DNA of 64,000 nucleotides from Saccharopolyspora montiporae (GTDB lineage: Bacteria > Actinomycetota > Actinomycetes > Mycobacteriales > Pseudonocardiaceae). The notes beneath the pieces are model-generated. The model was not told the origin of the DNA, searched no databases, and saw nothing but the letters and a program-made list of their open reading frames with translations. The translations under genes were made by a program, and so were the position numbers. Shown here in pieces: positions 1-9,099 of this stretch (position 1 is the first letter of the stretch; each line of letters begins with the position of its first letter). Where the stretch lies: the NCBI RefSeq assembly GCF_015209505.1, contig NZ_JADEYC010000027.1:35422-99421 (forward strand), read 5' to 3'.

Positions 1-150
1 CCGGCGCAGCAGCGCGACCCCGACCTCACCCTCCAGCCGCTTGATCTGCTGGGACAGCGGCGGCTGCGACATGTGCAACCGCACGGCTGCACGCCGGAAG
101 TTCAGCTCCTCGGCCACGGCGACGAACGCCTGCAGGTGCCGCAGCTCCAC
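1..150 (-). CDS. LysR-family transcriptional regulator, N-terminal fragment (cut by window edge)
   Basis: The reverse strand reads 50 codons from a GTG at 150 to the window edge. They form a LysR winged-helix start: [17 protein letters not shown] followed by the recognition segment [13 protein letters not shown]. An AGGAGGT ribosome-binding site lies six bases before this GTG; another in-frame GTG at 168 lacks one. LysR proteins usually run about 300 residues, so the effector domain lies outside the window. It is divergent from the permease operon starting at 408, the usual arrangement for a LysR activator of a catabolic operon; that role is inferred. Confidence 0.85.
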   Translation of the reverse strand, partial: MELRHLQAFVAVAEELNFRRAAVRLHMSQPPLSQQIKRLEGEVGVALLRR

Positions 151-407
151 ACCGACCTCCTGAAGCACGGGCGCCTTTTCCCTGGTCACCGACGATTGTT
201 TCGCCGAGCGAATCAAAGCTACACGAACTTGGTGTTAGACGGAACACACCGGGCGGGCATAGCGTCACAGCACCCGGGACGCGGCGCGGCGCTGGAGACG
301 ACACCGGCTGCTGCGCGAAACAGCTTGCACCGCAAGGCCGCACGATCGGCGGCAGCCGGTGGAACCACGCGGGCGGCAACCGCCGCCGGAAACCACGGAG
401 AGCCCCT
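151..407. promoter_or_regulatory. Divergent LysR/permease promoter region
   Basis: This 257-bp non-coding stretch separates the LysR start from the permease start. It holds a 13-bp palindrome (TTCGC-CGA-GCGAA, 200-212) and an ACAC-N7-GTGT repeat (221-235), both in a locally less GC-rich patch. They are candidates for the LysR binding site, but neither matches the T-N11-A LysR box exactly, so the assignment is tentative. Confidence 0.35.
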
Positions 408-1742
408 TTGCGCACGAGAACCGCCACGGCCGACGGAAGGATGGGCCGAAGAGCCGGGATCGCCTCGTTCATCGGCACCAGCGTCGAGTGGTACGACTTC
501 TACATCTACGGCACCGCCTCCGCGCTGGTGTTCGGGCAGCTGTTCTTCCCGGTCGCCACCCCCGCTGTCGGCATCCTGGTGTCGTTCGCGACGTTCTGGG
601 TCGGCTTCCTGGCCCGACCGCTCGGCGGCATCCTGTTCGGCCACCTCGGCGACCGGATCGGCCGAAAGAAAACGCTGGTCACCACGCTGCTGCTGATGGG
701 CGTGACCACCGTCGCCATCGGCCTGCTGCCCACCTACGCCAGCATCGGCCTGTGGGCGCCGCTGCTGCTGGTGCTGCTGCGCGTGGTGCAGGGGCTGGCC
801 GTCGGCGGCGAATGGGGCGGAGCGGTGCTCATCGCCACCGAACACGCCCCGAAGAACCGCGGGATCCTCTCCGGTGCCTGGGCCCAGCAGGGGTCGCCGT
901 CCGGGCAGATCCTGTCCTCGCTCGCGTTCACCATCGCCGCGCAGTTGCCCGACGAGGACTTCTACTCCTGGGGCTGGCGCGTGCCGTTCCTGGCCTCGGC
1001 GGTGCTGGTGGTGCTCGGCCTGGTCATCCGGCTCAGCGTCACCGAACCGCCCGCGCTGGAGCAGGTGCGCAAATCCGGCAACACGGCGCGGTTCCCGCTG
1101 CTGGACGTGCTGCGCAGCCACACGCTGCTCGTCGTGCTCGGCGTGTTCGCCTGCTCGATCGCCTTCTCCGCGGCCTACTTCAAGAACACCTTCGCGGTGT
1201 CCTGGGCCACCAACGAAGTCGGCTTCGACCGCGAGACGTTCATGACGGTCGTGCTCGTCGCCAGCATCACCCAGTTCGTGGTGCAACCGTTCGGCGCGGT
1301 CCTGGCCAGCAAGTTCGACGTGCGCCGCGTGGTGACGGTGCTGCTGCTGGCCGAACTGCCCGCCATGCCGCTGATGTTCGTACTGATCAGCACCGGCAGC
1401 TTCGCGTGGTCGGTCGTCGGCATGATCGTGGCCACCATCCCGCACGTGATGTTCTACGCGGTCGTGGCCGGTGTCCTGGCGCAATCCTTCCCCGCACGAG
1501 TGCGCTACACGGCCATCTCGCTGTCCTACGGGCTGGCCGGAACGCTGCTCGGCGGCACCACCCCCATGATCGGCCAGGCGCTGCTGACCGCGTCCGGCTC
1601 GATCGTCCCGGTCATCGGCTGGGCGCTGGCGACCGTGCTGATGTCGCTGTTCGGCGTGCGCGCACTGCTGGCCCGCGCACCGGGCCCCGACGACGACGAG
1701 CCCGAGCGGCAGACCGCGCTCGCCGGATCCGACGAGAAGTGA
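408..1742 (+). CDS. MFS transporter, metabolite:H+ symporter (MHS) type
   Basis: A 444-residue, 12-helix major facilitator protein. The start GTSVEWYDFYIYGTAS is the signature of the MHS group (proline/betaine, shikimate, alpha-ketoglutarate permeases). GHLGDRIGRKKTL is the MFS loop 2-3 motif and VQGLAVGGEWGGAV the helix 4-5 signature. It should import an organic acid or zwitterion with protons; the substrate cannot be read from sequence. The TTG start at 408 is chosen because GGAG sits seven bases upstream. It is followed 13 bp later by an acyl-CoA dehydrogenase and is probably the uptake step for the downstream CoA pathway. Confidence 0.88.
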   Translation: MRTRTATADGRMGRRAGIASFIGTSVEWYDFYIYGTASALVFGQLFFPVATPAVGILVSFATFWVGFLARPLGGILFGHLGDRIGRKKTLVTTLLLMGVTTVAIGLLPTYASIGLWAPLLLVLLRVVQGLAVGGEWGGAVLIATEHAPKNRGILSGAWAQQGSPSGQILSSLAFTIAAQLPDEDFYSWGWRVPFLASAVLVVLGLVIRLSVTEPPALEQVRKSGNTARFPLLDVLRSHTLLVVLGVFACSIAFSAAYFKNTFAVSWATNEVGFDRETFMTVVLVASITQFVVQPFGAVLASKFDVRRVVTVLLLAELPAMPLMFVLISTGSFAWSVVGMIVATIPHVMFYAVVAGVLAQSFPARVRYTAISLSYGLAGTLLGGTTPMIGQALLTASGSIVPVIGWALATVLMSLFGVRALLARAPGPDDDEPERQTALAGSDEK

Positions 1743-1755
1743 AGTGAGGAATCCC

Positions 1756-2898
1756 GTGGACAGCACCGTGTTCGACGACGTACTGCGCACCGTGCGTGAT
1801 TTCGTGCGCACCGAGGTCGTGCCCAGCGAGGACGAGATCGAGGAGACCGACGCCATCCCGGAGCGGCTGCGCAGCAAGGCAGCCGACATGGGACTGTTCG
1901 GCTTCGCCCTGCCCGAGGAATACGGCGGGCTGGGGCTGACCACCTCCGAGGACGTGCGCCTGGCCATGGAACTCGGGTACGCGGTGCCCGCGTTCCGCTC
2001 GATGTTCGGCACCAACAACGGCATCGCCGGCCAGGTGATCGTGCGCAACGGCACCGATGAGCAGCGCCGGGAGTGGTTGCCGCGCTTGGCTTCCGGCCAG
2101 GCCGTGGCCTCGTTCGCGCTGACCGAGGACGGCGCCGGGTCCGACCCGAGCCGGGTGCGCACCCGCGCGGTGCGCGACGGGGCGGACTACCTGATCTCCG
2201 GCGCCAAGCGGTTCATCACCAACGCCCCGCACGCCGACCTGCTGGTCGTCTTCGCGCGCACCGACGAACAGGCCGAGCCGAACAAGGGCATTTCGGTGTT
2301 CCTGGTGCCGACCGGCCTGCCGGGCCTGACCATCGGCCCGCCGGACGCGAAAATGGGCCAGTCCGGGGCGCACACCGCCGAGGTGCACTTCGACGAGGTG
2401 CGGGTGCCCGCCACGGCGATCGTCGGCGGCCGGGAAGGCAGCGGGTTCACCGCGGCGATGTCCTCGCTGACCCGCGGCCGACTGCACATCGCCGCGATCT
2501 GCGTGGGCCTGGCCGGGCGCGTGCTCGACGAATCGGTGCGCGCCGCGGCCGAATCCGAGCAGGGCGGTGCGCCGATCAGCCGGTTCCAGCTGGTCCAGGC
2601 CCTGCTGGCCGAATCGCAGGCCGAGTACTACGCGGGCCGCTCGATGGTGCTGGAGGCCGCCCGCGAGTACGACGCCGGCACCGACACCCGGCTCGCGCCG
2701 TCCTCGGCGAAGCTGTTCTGCAGCGAGATGGTCTCCCGGGTGGCCGACCGGGCGGTGCAGGTACACGGCGGCTCCGGCTACATGCGCGGGGTGCCCGCCG
2801 AGCGGTTCTACCGGGACGCGCGGGTGTTCCGCATCTACGAGGGCACCAGCGAGGTGCAGAAGCTGATCATCGCCAAGCAGCTGCTGCGCAGCGTCTGA
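1756..2898 (+). CDS. Acyl-CoA dehydrogenase
   Basis: A 380-residue FAD-dependent acyl-CoA dehydrogenase. FALTEDGAGSDPS is the FAD-binding signature, and the C-terminal IYEGTSEVQKLIIAKQLL carries the usual catalytic glutamate region. The start is set at GTG 1756, with GAGGA five bases upstream; an earlier in-frame GTG at 1744 sits inside that site. It introduces an alpha,beta double bond into an acyl-CoA and passes electrons to ETF. It is second in the operon after the permease and directly before an acyl-CoA synthetase. Substrate unknown. Confidence 0.9.
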   Translation: MDSTVFDDVLRTVRDFVRTEVVPSEDEIEETDAIPERLRSKAADMGLFGFALPEEYGGLGLTTSEDVRLAMELGYAVPAFRSMFGTNNGIAGQVIVRNGTDEQRREWLPRLASGQAVASFALTEDGAGSDPSRVRTRAVRDGADYLISGAKRFITNAPHADLLVVFARTDEQAEPNKGISVFLVPTGLPGLTIGPPDAKMGQSGAHTAEVHFDEVRVPATAIVGGREGSGFTAAMSSLTRGRLHIAAICVGLAGRVLDESVRAAAESEQGGAPISRFQLVQALLAESQAEYYAGRSMVLEAAREYDAGTDTRLAPSSAKLFCSEMVSRVADRAVQVHGGSGYMRGVPAERFYRDARVFRIYEGTSEVQKLIIAKQLLRSV

Positions 2899-2919
2899 TC
2901 CCGCGACCAGGAGGATTCC

Positions 2920-5046
2920 ATGCCCGAAGGCAACGCCGCCGACGAGGCCGTGCACCGGCTGCTGCACCCGCGCTCCATCGCGATCCTGGGTGCCTCGGAC
3001 AACCCGATCAAGCTCTCCGGCAGGCCGTTGGACCTGCTCAAGCGCTTCGACTACGCCGGGCGCATCCTGCCGATCAACGCGCGCCGCGCGGAAGTGCAGG
3101 GCCTTCCCGCGCACCGCAGCCTCGACGACGTCGACGGGGAGATCGACCTGGCGATGGTGATGGTCTCGGCCGAGCAGGTGGTCGAGGGCGTCCGCGCCTG
3201 CGCCAAACGCGGGATCCCCGCCGCGATCGTGGCCGCGGCCGGTTTCGCCGAATCCGGCGAGCGGGGACAGGTGTTGCAGCAGCAGCTCGCCGAGGTGATC
3301 GCCGAAACGGGGATCCGGGTGCTCGGGCCGAACTGCTTGGGCATGCTCGGGGTGCGCGAGCGGGCGCTGCCGTCGTTCACCTCGGCGCTGGACGAGGACG
3401 TCCGGCTGCTGGACGGCCCGGTGGCCTTCGTCAGCCAGAGCGGGGCGTTCGGCACGTTCATCTTCAGCGAGGCGCAGCGCTCCGGCATCGGCATCTCGCA
3501 CTTCCTCAACACCGGCAACGAGGTCGACCTGTCGGTGGCCGAAGTGCTGGGCGGTCTGGTCGAGTCCGAGCAGACCGGGGTGCTGCTGGCCTACCTGGAA
3601 GGCGTCAGCGACGGGCGGCGGCTGCTCGACGTCGCCCGGCGGGCCGGTGAGCTGGACAAACCGCTGCTCACGGTCAAGGTCGGCCGGTCGGAGGCCGGTG
3701 CCCGCGCCGCGGCCTCGCACACCGCCTCGCTGGCCGGCGCCGACGCCGTGTTCGACGGGGCGTGCCGCCAGTTCGGGCTGATCCGGCGCAACGGGACGGA
3801 ACCGCTGCTGGACGCCGCCCAGCTGTTCGCCACCGGCAGGCGCACCCGCGGCAGACGGATGACCACGCTGTCGCTGTCCGGCGGCGCCGGGGTGCTCATG
3901 GCCGACGAGGCCAGCAGGCACGGGCTGACCGTCCAGCCGTGGGACGAGCGCTGGCAGCAGCGGATGGCTGCGGTCATCCCGGATTTCGGTTCGCCGCGCA
4001 ACCCGGTCGACCTGACCGCGACGCTGATCAGCGAACCGGACATGCTGCGCCGCGCGCTGGAGGTCACGGTCGAGCACCCGGACACCGACATCGTGGTGGT
4101 CATGCTCGGCAACGCCGACAAAGGCTCCGAGCAGCTCATCGACGCGATCGACCGGGCGCACCGCAGCACCGACCGGCCGCTGGTCGTGGTTTGGACCGGC
4201 GGCAGCGGGCGCCCGCGGGAGCTGCTGCGCGAGCGGGGCATCCCCTGCTACACCGATCCCGGGCGCGCCGCCGACGCCCTGGCCGCGCTGGCCGAGCACA
4301 GCCTGCGGCCCCCGCTGCCGCGCCCGGTCCGCCCGCAGGACACCGACGAGCGGGTCGCCCGGGCGGTGCTGCAGGAGGCCCGCGACGCCGGGCGCACCCA
4401 GCTCGACGAGCACGAGTCCAGCAGGCTCATCGCCGCTTACGGCATCGCCTGCGCCGGGGCCCTGCCGGCCTCCGACGCCGCTGCGGCCGCGGCCGCAGCC
4501 GTCGAACTGGGTGGTCCGGTGGCGGTGAAGCTGCTGTCCACCGAGATCGGGCACAAGAGCGATATCGGCGGGGTGCGGCTGGGACTGCGCGCCGAGGAGG
4601 AGGTCCGTACCGCGACCGAGGACCTGCTGCGCATCGCCCGCGACGCGGGGGATCCGTCCGCCCGGGTGTTGGTGCAGCGGATGAGTTCCGGGGATGCCGA
4701 GCTCATCGCCGGGATCAAGCACGATCCGGCGTTCGGCCCGGTGGTCGTGGTCGGATTCGGCGGGGTGCTGGTGGACGTGCTCGCCGACAGCCAGGTGGGC
4801 ATCGCCCCGCTGGACATCGCCTCGGCGCGGCGGCTGCTGCTGTCGCTGCGCGGTGCACCGCTGTTCGAGGGGGTGCGCGGCAAGCCGCCGTTGGACGTGG
4901 ACGCCGCCGCGGAGGTCCTGGCCCGGCTGTCCTGGCTGGCCGCCGACCTCGGTGCGGAGATCGCCGAACTGGACGTGAACCCGCTGCTGGTGTCCGACTC
5001 GGGCGCGGTGGCGGTGGACTGCCTCGCGGTGCTCGCGGACGGCTGA
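2920..5046 (+). CDS. ADP-forming acyl-CoA synthetase (acetate--CoA ligase family)
   Basis: A 708-residue single-chain protein of the NDP-forming acyl-CoA synthetase family. An N-terminal CoA-binding Rossmann domain (IAILGASDNPIKLSGRPL, residues about 18-130) is followed by succinyl-CoA-ligase-like domains (VAFVSQSGAFGTF near 165) and a C-terminal ATP-grasp domain from about 480 (PVAVKLLSTEIGHKSDIGG). It activates a carboxylic acid to its CoA thioester with ATP, giving ADP and Pi. AGGAGG lies five bases before the ATG. In context it probably loads the acid imported by the permease; alternatively it could run in reverse to recover ATP from an acyl-CoA end product. Confidence 0.88.
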   Translation: MPEGNAADEAVHRLLHPRSIAILGASDNPIKLSGRPLDLLKRFDYAGRILPINARRAEVQGLPAHRSLDDVDGEIDLAMVMVSAEQVVEGVRACAKRGIPAAIVAAAGFAESGERGQVLQQQLAEVIAETGIRVLGPNCLGMLGVRERALPSFTSALDEDVRLLDGPVAFVSQSGAFGTFIFSEAQRSGIGISHFLNTGNEVDLSVAEVLGGLVESEQTGVLLAYLEGVSDGRRLLDVARRAGELDKPLLTVKVGRSEAGARAAASHTASLAGADAVFDGACRQFGLIRRNGTEPLLDAAQLFATGRRTRGRRMTTLSLSGGAGVLMADEASRHGLTVQPWDERWQQRMAAVIPDFGSPRNPVDLTATLISEPDMLRRALEVTVEHPDTDIVVVMLGNADKGSEQLIDAIDRAHRSTDRPLVVVWTGGSGRPRELLRERGIPCYTDPGRAADALAALAEHSLRPPLPRPVRPQDTDERVARAVLQEARDAGRTQLDEHESSRLIAAYGIACAGALPASDAAAAAAAAVELGGPVAVKLLSTEIGHKSDIGGVRLGLRAEEEVRTATEDLLRIARDAGDPSARVLVQRMSSGDAELIAGIKHDPAFGPVVVVGFGGVLVDVLADSQVGIAPLDIASARRLLLSLRGAPLFEGVRGKPPLDVDAAAEVLARLSWLAADLGAEIAELDVNPLLVSDSGAVAVDCLAVLADG

Positions 5047-5080
5047 AGCAGCGGCAACGCATTCGAAGGGAGAAGCCGGG

Positions 5081-5458
5081 ATGGCCGAGATCGATCCCGC
5101 CGGAGCACCGGAAGTCGTGTTCCGGGACGGGCTGGCCGAAGGAGAACTGCGCTACCAGCGCTGCCGCGCGTGTTCGACGGCGGTGTTCCAACCGCGCGTG
5201 CTGTGCACCGGCTGCGGCAGCGACGACCTGTCCTGGGAACGCAGCAGCGGTCGCGGGACCGTTTACTCCACCACCGCGGTGCGCGGGCGCGGCGGCGCGC
5301 ACAACGTCGCGCTGGTGGACCTGGACGAGGGGTTCCGGATGATGTCCAGAGTGGACGATATCGATCCCGGGTCGGTCGGGATCGGAATGCGGGTGGCGTT
5401 CACCACCGTCGAGGACAACGGGGACCCGGTGGCGGTGTTCCGGAAGGGATCGGCATGA
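5081..5458 (+). CDS. DUF35 zinc-ribbon/OB-fold protein, thiolase partner
   Basis: A 125-residue protein with an N-terminal rubredoxin-like zinc ribbon (CRAC ... CTGC, residues about 28-48) and a C-terminal OB-fold ([11 protein letters not shown] onward). Such DUF35 proteins form complexes with SCP2-type thiolases and thiolase-like enzymes and are thought to bind or channel the acyl-CoA. Its stop codon overlaps the start of the next gene, a thiolase of that kind, by ATGA, so the two are translationally coupled and very probably form a complex. The complex is inferred from family knowledge and coupling. Confidence 0.88.
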   Translation: MAEIDPAGAPEVVFRDGLAEGELRYQRCRACSTAVFQPRVLCTGCGSDDLSWERSSGRGTVYSTTAVRGRGGAHNVALVDLDEGFRMMSRVDDIDPGSVGIGMRVAFTTVEDNGDPVAVFRKGSA

Positions 5459-6603
5459 CACTGCGCGGCACGACGGCGGTGGCCGGGGTCGCCGAATCCG
5501 ACCTCGGCGAGGTGGCCCCCGGTCTGACCCCGCTCGACCTGGTCGGGCAGGCCACCACCCGGGCGCTCGCGGACGCCGGCATTCCGAAGTCCGATGTGGA
5601 TGGATTGTTCACAGCGTCCTCGTACTACCCGATGTCCGGTATGGACACCGCCGAATACCTCGGAATCCATCCGTCCTATGTGGACGGTTCTACCATAGGT
5701 GGCAGCTCGTTCGTCTCGCACCTGCTGCACGCCGCGGCGGCCATCGAAGCCGGCCTGTGCAGCACGGCGCTGATCGTCTACGGCAGCACCCAGCGCTCGG
5801 ACGGCGGCAGGCTGGTCTCCCCGTCCAAGCCGAACCCGTACGAGGCGCCGTACAAGCCGCGCTACCCGATCAGCATGTACGCCATGGCCGCGGCCCGGCA
5901 CATGCACGAGTACGGCACCACCCGCGAGCAGCTGGCCGATGTGGCGGTGGCCGCGCGGCAGTGGGCGCAGCTGAACCCGGCCGCGTTCGAGCGCGGCCCG
6001 CTCAGCCGCCAGGACGTGCTCGACGCCCGGATGATCAGCGATCCGCTGACCACGCGGGACTGCTGCCTGGTCACCGACGGCGGCGGCGCCGTGGTGCTCA
6101 CCAGCGCCGAACGAGCGCGCGACCTGGCCGCCACGCCGGCGTATCTGCTCGGTGCGGGCGAGGCCACTTGGCACCGCAACATCTCCGAGATGCCGGACCT
6201 GACCACCACCGCCGCGCGCGACTCCGGACGGCGCGCGTTCGCGATGGCCGGACTGGGCCCGCAGGACATCGATGTCGTCGAGCTCTACGACGCCTTCACC
6301 ATCAACCCGGTGCTGTTCCTGGAAGACCTCGGCTTCTGCGCCAAGGGCGAAGGCGGCCCGTTCGTCGCCGAGGGCATGATCGCGCCGGGCGGCAAGCTAC
6401 CGGTCAACACCAACGGCGGCGGGCTGTCCTACTGCCATCCCGGCATGTACGGGATCTTCACCATCATCGAGGCGGTGCGCCAGCTGCGCGGAACCTGCGG
6501 CGAGCGCCAGGTTCCGGGCGCGGAGACCGCGGTGGCCCACGGCAACGGCGGCGTGCTCTCCAGCCAGGTCACCGCCGTGTTCGGCACCGCAGCGACGCTC
6601 TGA
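5455..6603 (+). CDS. SCP2-type thiolase family protein
   Basis: A 382-residue thiolase-fold protein starting at the ATG that overlaps the DUF35 stop. It has the non-decarboxylating SCP-x style: [19 protein letters not shown] replaces the classical N-terminal CxS active-site segment, [20 protein letters not shown] is the family's NEAF-equivalent region, and [14 protein letters not shown] carries the C-terminal conserved histidine. The classical nucleophilic cysteine is not evident in the first segment (SSF where CASG is usual). That is common in DUF35-partnered thiolase-like proteins and leaves the chemistry (thiolysis or aldol-type cleavage) open. Confidence 0.85.
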   Translation: MTLRGTTAVAGVAESDLGEVAPGLTPLDLVGQATTRALADAGIPKSDVDGLFTASSYYPMSGMDTAEYLGIHPSYVDGSTIGGSSFVSHLLHAAAAIEAGLCSTALIVYGSTQRSDGGRLVSPSKPNPYEAPYKPRYPISMYAMAAARHMHEYGTTREQLADVAVAARQWAQLNPAAFERGPLSRQDVLDARMISDPLTTRDCCLVTDGGGAVVLTSAERARDLAATPAYLLGAGEATWHRNISEMPDLTTTAARDSGRRAFAMAGLGPQDIDVVELYDAFTINPVLFLEDLGFCAKGEGGPFVAEGMIAPGGKLPVNTNGGGLSYCHPGMYGIFTIIEAVRQLRGTCGERQVPGAETAVAHGNGGVLSSQVTAVFGTAATL

Positions 6604-6611
6604 CGCGAACA

Positions 6612-6645
6612 GGGGTCCGGTGCCGCCGACTCGGCACCGGACCCC
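6612..6645 (+). terminator. Perfect hairpin terminator after thiolase
   Basis: A 14-bp perfect inverted repeat (6612-6625 and 6632-6645) with a 6-nt loop begins nine bases after the thiolase stop. It has no T-tract, matching the I-shaped terminators common in actinobacteria. It would separate the thiolase message from the SDR, or attenuate it. Confidence 0.7.
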
Positions 6646-6659
6646 CACGAACCCGACCG

Positions 6660-6693
6660 CGTCCGCACCGGCATCCTCGCGCAGGTGCGGACG
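6660..6693. promoter_or_regulatory. Second inverted repeat upstream of SDR
   Basis: A 10-bp perfect inverted repeat (CGTCCGCACC at 6660-6669 and its complement at 6684-6693) separated by 14 bp lies 65 bp before the SDR start. It may be an operator for a separate SDR promoter or a second terminator hairpin. Confidence 0.35.
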
Positions 6694-6758
6694 GCGGGGG
6701 CGGATCGACACACCCCGCAGCGGCGCCGACCGCACCACCGACCCGGAAAGAGGGACAG

Positions 6759-7493
6759 ATGCTGCAGGACAAGACCGCCGTCATCACCGGCGGAGCCAAG
6801 GGGATCGGCCTGGCGATCGCCGAGACGTTCACCGCCGCAGGGGCCCGCGTGGTGCTGGCCGACGTCGACGGGGATCAGGCGCGCGAATCCGCCGCCAAAC
6901 TCGGGGGTTCGGGAACGGCGCTCGGCGTGGCCTGCGACGTCACCGACCCGGACGCCGTGCGCGCTGCGGTGCACGCCGCCGCCGAGGAGTTCGGTTCGCT
7001 GGACGTCATGGTCAACAACGCCGGGATCACCCGGGATTCGACCATGCGCAAGATGCCGGTCGCCGACTTCGAAGCCGTGCTGGACGTGCACGTCAAGGGC
7101 GCGTGGCTGGGCACCCAGGCCGCCGCGGACGTGATGCGCGAGCAGGGCAGCGGTTCGATCGTGAACATCTCGTCCATCTCCGGCAAGGTCGGGATGGTCG
7201 GCCAGACCAACTACAGCGCGGCCAAGGCCGGCATCGTCGGCCTGACCAAGGCGTCGGCCAAAGAGGTCGCGCACAAGGGAGTCCGGGTCAACGCGGTGCA
7301 GCCGGGACTGATCCGCACCGACATGACCGCCGCGCTGCGCGAGGACGTCTGGCAGGCCAAGCTCGACGAGATCCCGATGCAGCGCGCCGGCGAGGCCGAG
7401 GAGGTCGGCAACGTGGTGCTGTTCTTGGCCTCGGACCTGTCGTCCTACATGACCGGCTGCGTCCTGGAGATCACCGGCGGCCGGCACCTCTGA
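6759..7493 (+). CDS. SDR-family 3-oxoacyl reductase (FabG-like)
   Basis: A 244-residue classical short-chain dehydrogenase. TGGAKGIG is the NAD(P)-binding glycine motif, NNAG stabilises the core, and Ser...YSAAK supplies the catalytic Tyr and Lys. The C-terminal region matches FabG and 3-hydroxyacyl-CoA dehydrogenases. The ATG at 6759 is preceded by AGAGGG; any longer reading extends back across the terminator hairpin and is unlikely. It probably interconverts a 3-hydroxyacyl- and 3-oxoacyl-CoA for the thiolase upstream. Confidence 0.9.
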   Translation: MLQDKTAVITGGAKGIGLAIAETFTAAGARVVLADVDGDQARESAAKLGGSGTALGVACDVTDPDAVRAAVHAAAEEFGSLDVMVNNAGITRDSTMRKMPVADFEAVLDVHVKGAWLGTQAAADVMREQGSGSIVNISSISGKVGMVGQTNYSAAKAGIVGLTKASAKEVAHKGVRVNAVQPGLIRTDMTAALREDVWQAKLDEIPMQRAGEAEEVGNVVLFLASDLSSYMTGCVLEITGGRHL

Positions 7494-7501
7494 CGGGCAG
7501 C

Positions 7502-7539
7502 GGCCCCGGGCGAGGCGAGGCACGCCGCACCCCGGGGCC
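7502..7539. terminator. Inverted repeat between convergent genes
   Basis: GGCCCCGGG (7502-7510) is matched by its complement at 7531-7539, nine bases after the SDR stop. The next gene converges from the other strand, so this can act as a terminator. Confidence 0.5.
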
Positions 7540-7600
7540 CGCCCCCGCGGTCATCGGGCGGTGCGCCATCAGCGAGGACGTCGCGCACCGGAACCGCCGG

Positions 7601-8785
7601 TCACCGAGCCGGGTAGTCGTAGCCCGCCTGGTCGGATTCCTCGCGAGACCGCCAGGCTGCCTCGGCGTCGTACCGCTTGCCCACCTGTGACTCGTGGGTG
7701 GAGTCGGGACCGTCTGCCGGACGTCGACCTCCCGCGCCGCCCCCGTAGAACGGGACCGCGCCACCGGCCGCACCCGGCGATGCGGAGCTCATGCCACCGC
7801 CGGTGCTGTGCCCCGCAGCGGCCACCCCGCCCGTGCCGGTGTAGGCGCCGGCGGCGAGACCGGTTGACGCACCGGTACTTCCGATACCCGCGTAGGACGC
7901 GGCGCCGGTGCTCGACGGGCTCACCTGCTGTGCCTCGCCGACGCCGTCCCGCGAAGAATCGCCGGAACCGGTGCGCAACGACGAGGTGCTCGCCGTCCCG
8001 CTCGGTGCACCGCCGCCGCCCGAGGCCTGTTGTCCGATCGCCGCGATCGTCCCGGTCAACCTCGCCAGCGCTGTCGCCGCCGAGTCCACGTGCTGCATGA
8101 GTCCCTGCAGGCTGGAAAGCAGCTCCTGCATCTTCTGCGCGATCCGCCCGCCGTAGTCGGTGGCGACCTGCACGCTCTGCGGGATCGCCGCCGCGATGCT
8201 CGCGCCGCCGGTCGCCTGTGCCGCGGCGACCGCCTGGTTGAGGATCATGATGATCCGCCCGACGGCCTCGTTGATCAGCACCGTGACCTCGGCGTGCGTC
8301 TTCGCGACGGCCTCGCCGGCACCTGCCGCGGACTCGGCCAGCGCCTGGCTGGCTTGCCCGAGCCCGTTGAGGCTGTGCACCAGCTCAGCACCGGTCTGCA
8401 GATACCCCGTCGCCGCCGCGCCGGACCAGCCACCGGTCTCCGACGCGGCCGCCTGCTGGTAGGACGCAGCGGTCGAGAAGATCGCCTGCCCGGCGTCCAG
8501 GAAGGACTGCGTGCCGCTGGACACCGCGCCCGGATCGGCGGTCAGCTGCTGGAGCGGTTCGACCAAGAACGACACGGCCTCGGTGATGAAGCCGAATCCG
8601 GCGCTGGAGAGGGCAGACAGCGGATCAGGCACCGCGGCCGATAGCTCCGCCCCCGCGCTGCCGAGATCCGCGGAGAGCCATCCGCGGCCGCGCACGGCCT
8701 CGGTGGTCGCCTTCAGCTCCTCGACCAGCTGAGCGGTACCGGACCCGCCGGTGCTCGCCGCTGATGTGCTGCCCGGTGGGGTCAC
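7601..8785 (-). CDS. Large WXG-domain ESX-associated protein (EspA-like architecture)
   Basis: A 394-residue acidic protein with no classical signal peptide. The N-terminal two thirds is helical and carries a WXG turn (GGWSGAAATGY, about residues 120-130) followed by a long amphipathic helix region. The C-terminal part from about 265 is low-complexity Gly/Ser/Ala, ending in a charged tail. I see no YxxxD/E secretion signal. Its GTG start overlaps the stop of the preceding 105-residue EspC-like gene by four bases, so the two are made together. Family knowledge: mycobacterial EspA/EspC pairs have almost the same sizes (392 and 103 residues). I infer a co-secreted type VII pair, not orthology. 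Confidence 0.65.
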   Translation of the reverse strand: MTPPGSTSAASTGGSGTAQLVEELKATTEAVRGRGWLSADLGSAGAELSAAVPDPLSALSSAGFGFITEAVSFLVEPLQQLTADPGAVSSGTQSFLDAGQAIFSTAASYQQAAASETGGWSGAAATGYLQTGAELVHSLNGLGQASQALAESAAGAGEAVAKTHAEVTVLINEAVGRIIMILNQAVAAAQATGGASIAAAIPQSVQVATDYGGRIAQKMQELLSSLQGLMQHVDSAATALARLTGTIAAIGQQASGGGGAPSGTASTSSLRTGSGDSSRDGVGEAQQVSPSSTGAASYAGIGSTGASTGLAAGAYTGTGGVAAAGHSTGGGMSSASPGAAGGAVPFYGGGAGGRRPADGPDSTHESQVGKRYDAEAAWRSREESDQAGYDYPAR

Positions 8786-9099
8786 CGCGGATCACAGCCC
8801 TTCTGCAGCAGTGCACCGTTGGCGTCGTCTGCGGTTTCGTAGTCCTCGGCGATCTGCGCGAGCGCGGCACTGACCTCGTGCACCGTGGACACCGCCTGGG
8901 ACAAGGACTCACCGGCTTGGGACATCGTGGTGCTCAGCCCGGCGCTGACGAACTCGACGAACGTGCCGAGCGCGTTCTCGGCCAGCTCACCCGGCAGGCC
9001 GCTCGTGGCCGCGGACAGCCCGTCGGCGATTCCCGCCACCGTGTCCGCGTGTGCCCGGATCTGCGCCGGGTCGACGTGGAAACCTCCCGCGGTGCTCAT
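8782..9099 (-). CDS. EspC-like small ESX substrate with YxxxD motif
   Basis: A 105-residue helical-hairpin protein (starts MSTAGGFHVDPAQIRAHADT) of the WXG100-like, ESX-1 EspC/DUF2580 type. Near the C-terminus, after the second helix, it has YETAD, fitting the YxxxD/E signal recognised by type VII secretion ATPases. It overlaps both neighbours by four bases (ATGA with the YbaB-like gene, GTGA with the 394-residue partner), indicating a tightly coupled operon. Confidence 0.75.
   Translation of the reverse strand: MSTAGGFHVDPAQIRAHADTVAGIADGLSAATSGLPGELAENALGTFVEFVSAGLSTTMSQAGESLSQAVSTVHEVSAALAQIAEDYETADDANGALLQKGCDPR

Noticed and set aside
219..2162. 647-codon minus-strand open frame over the permease gene
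   Set aside because: It is antisense to an evident MFS protein, with low-complexity His/Gln/Arg translation and no ribosome-binding site.
1612..4722. Very long minus-strand open frame (over 1000 codons) opposite the acyl-CoA dehydrogenase and synthetase genes
   Set aside because: It is antisense to two genes with clear domains. The translation is Arg/Gly/His-rich with no family resemblance, an artefact of high GC at third positions.
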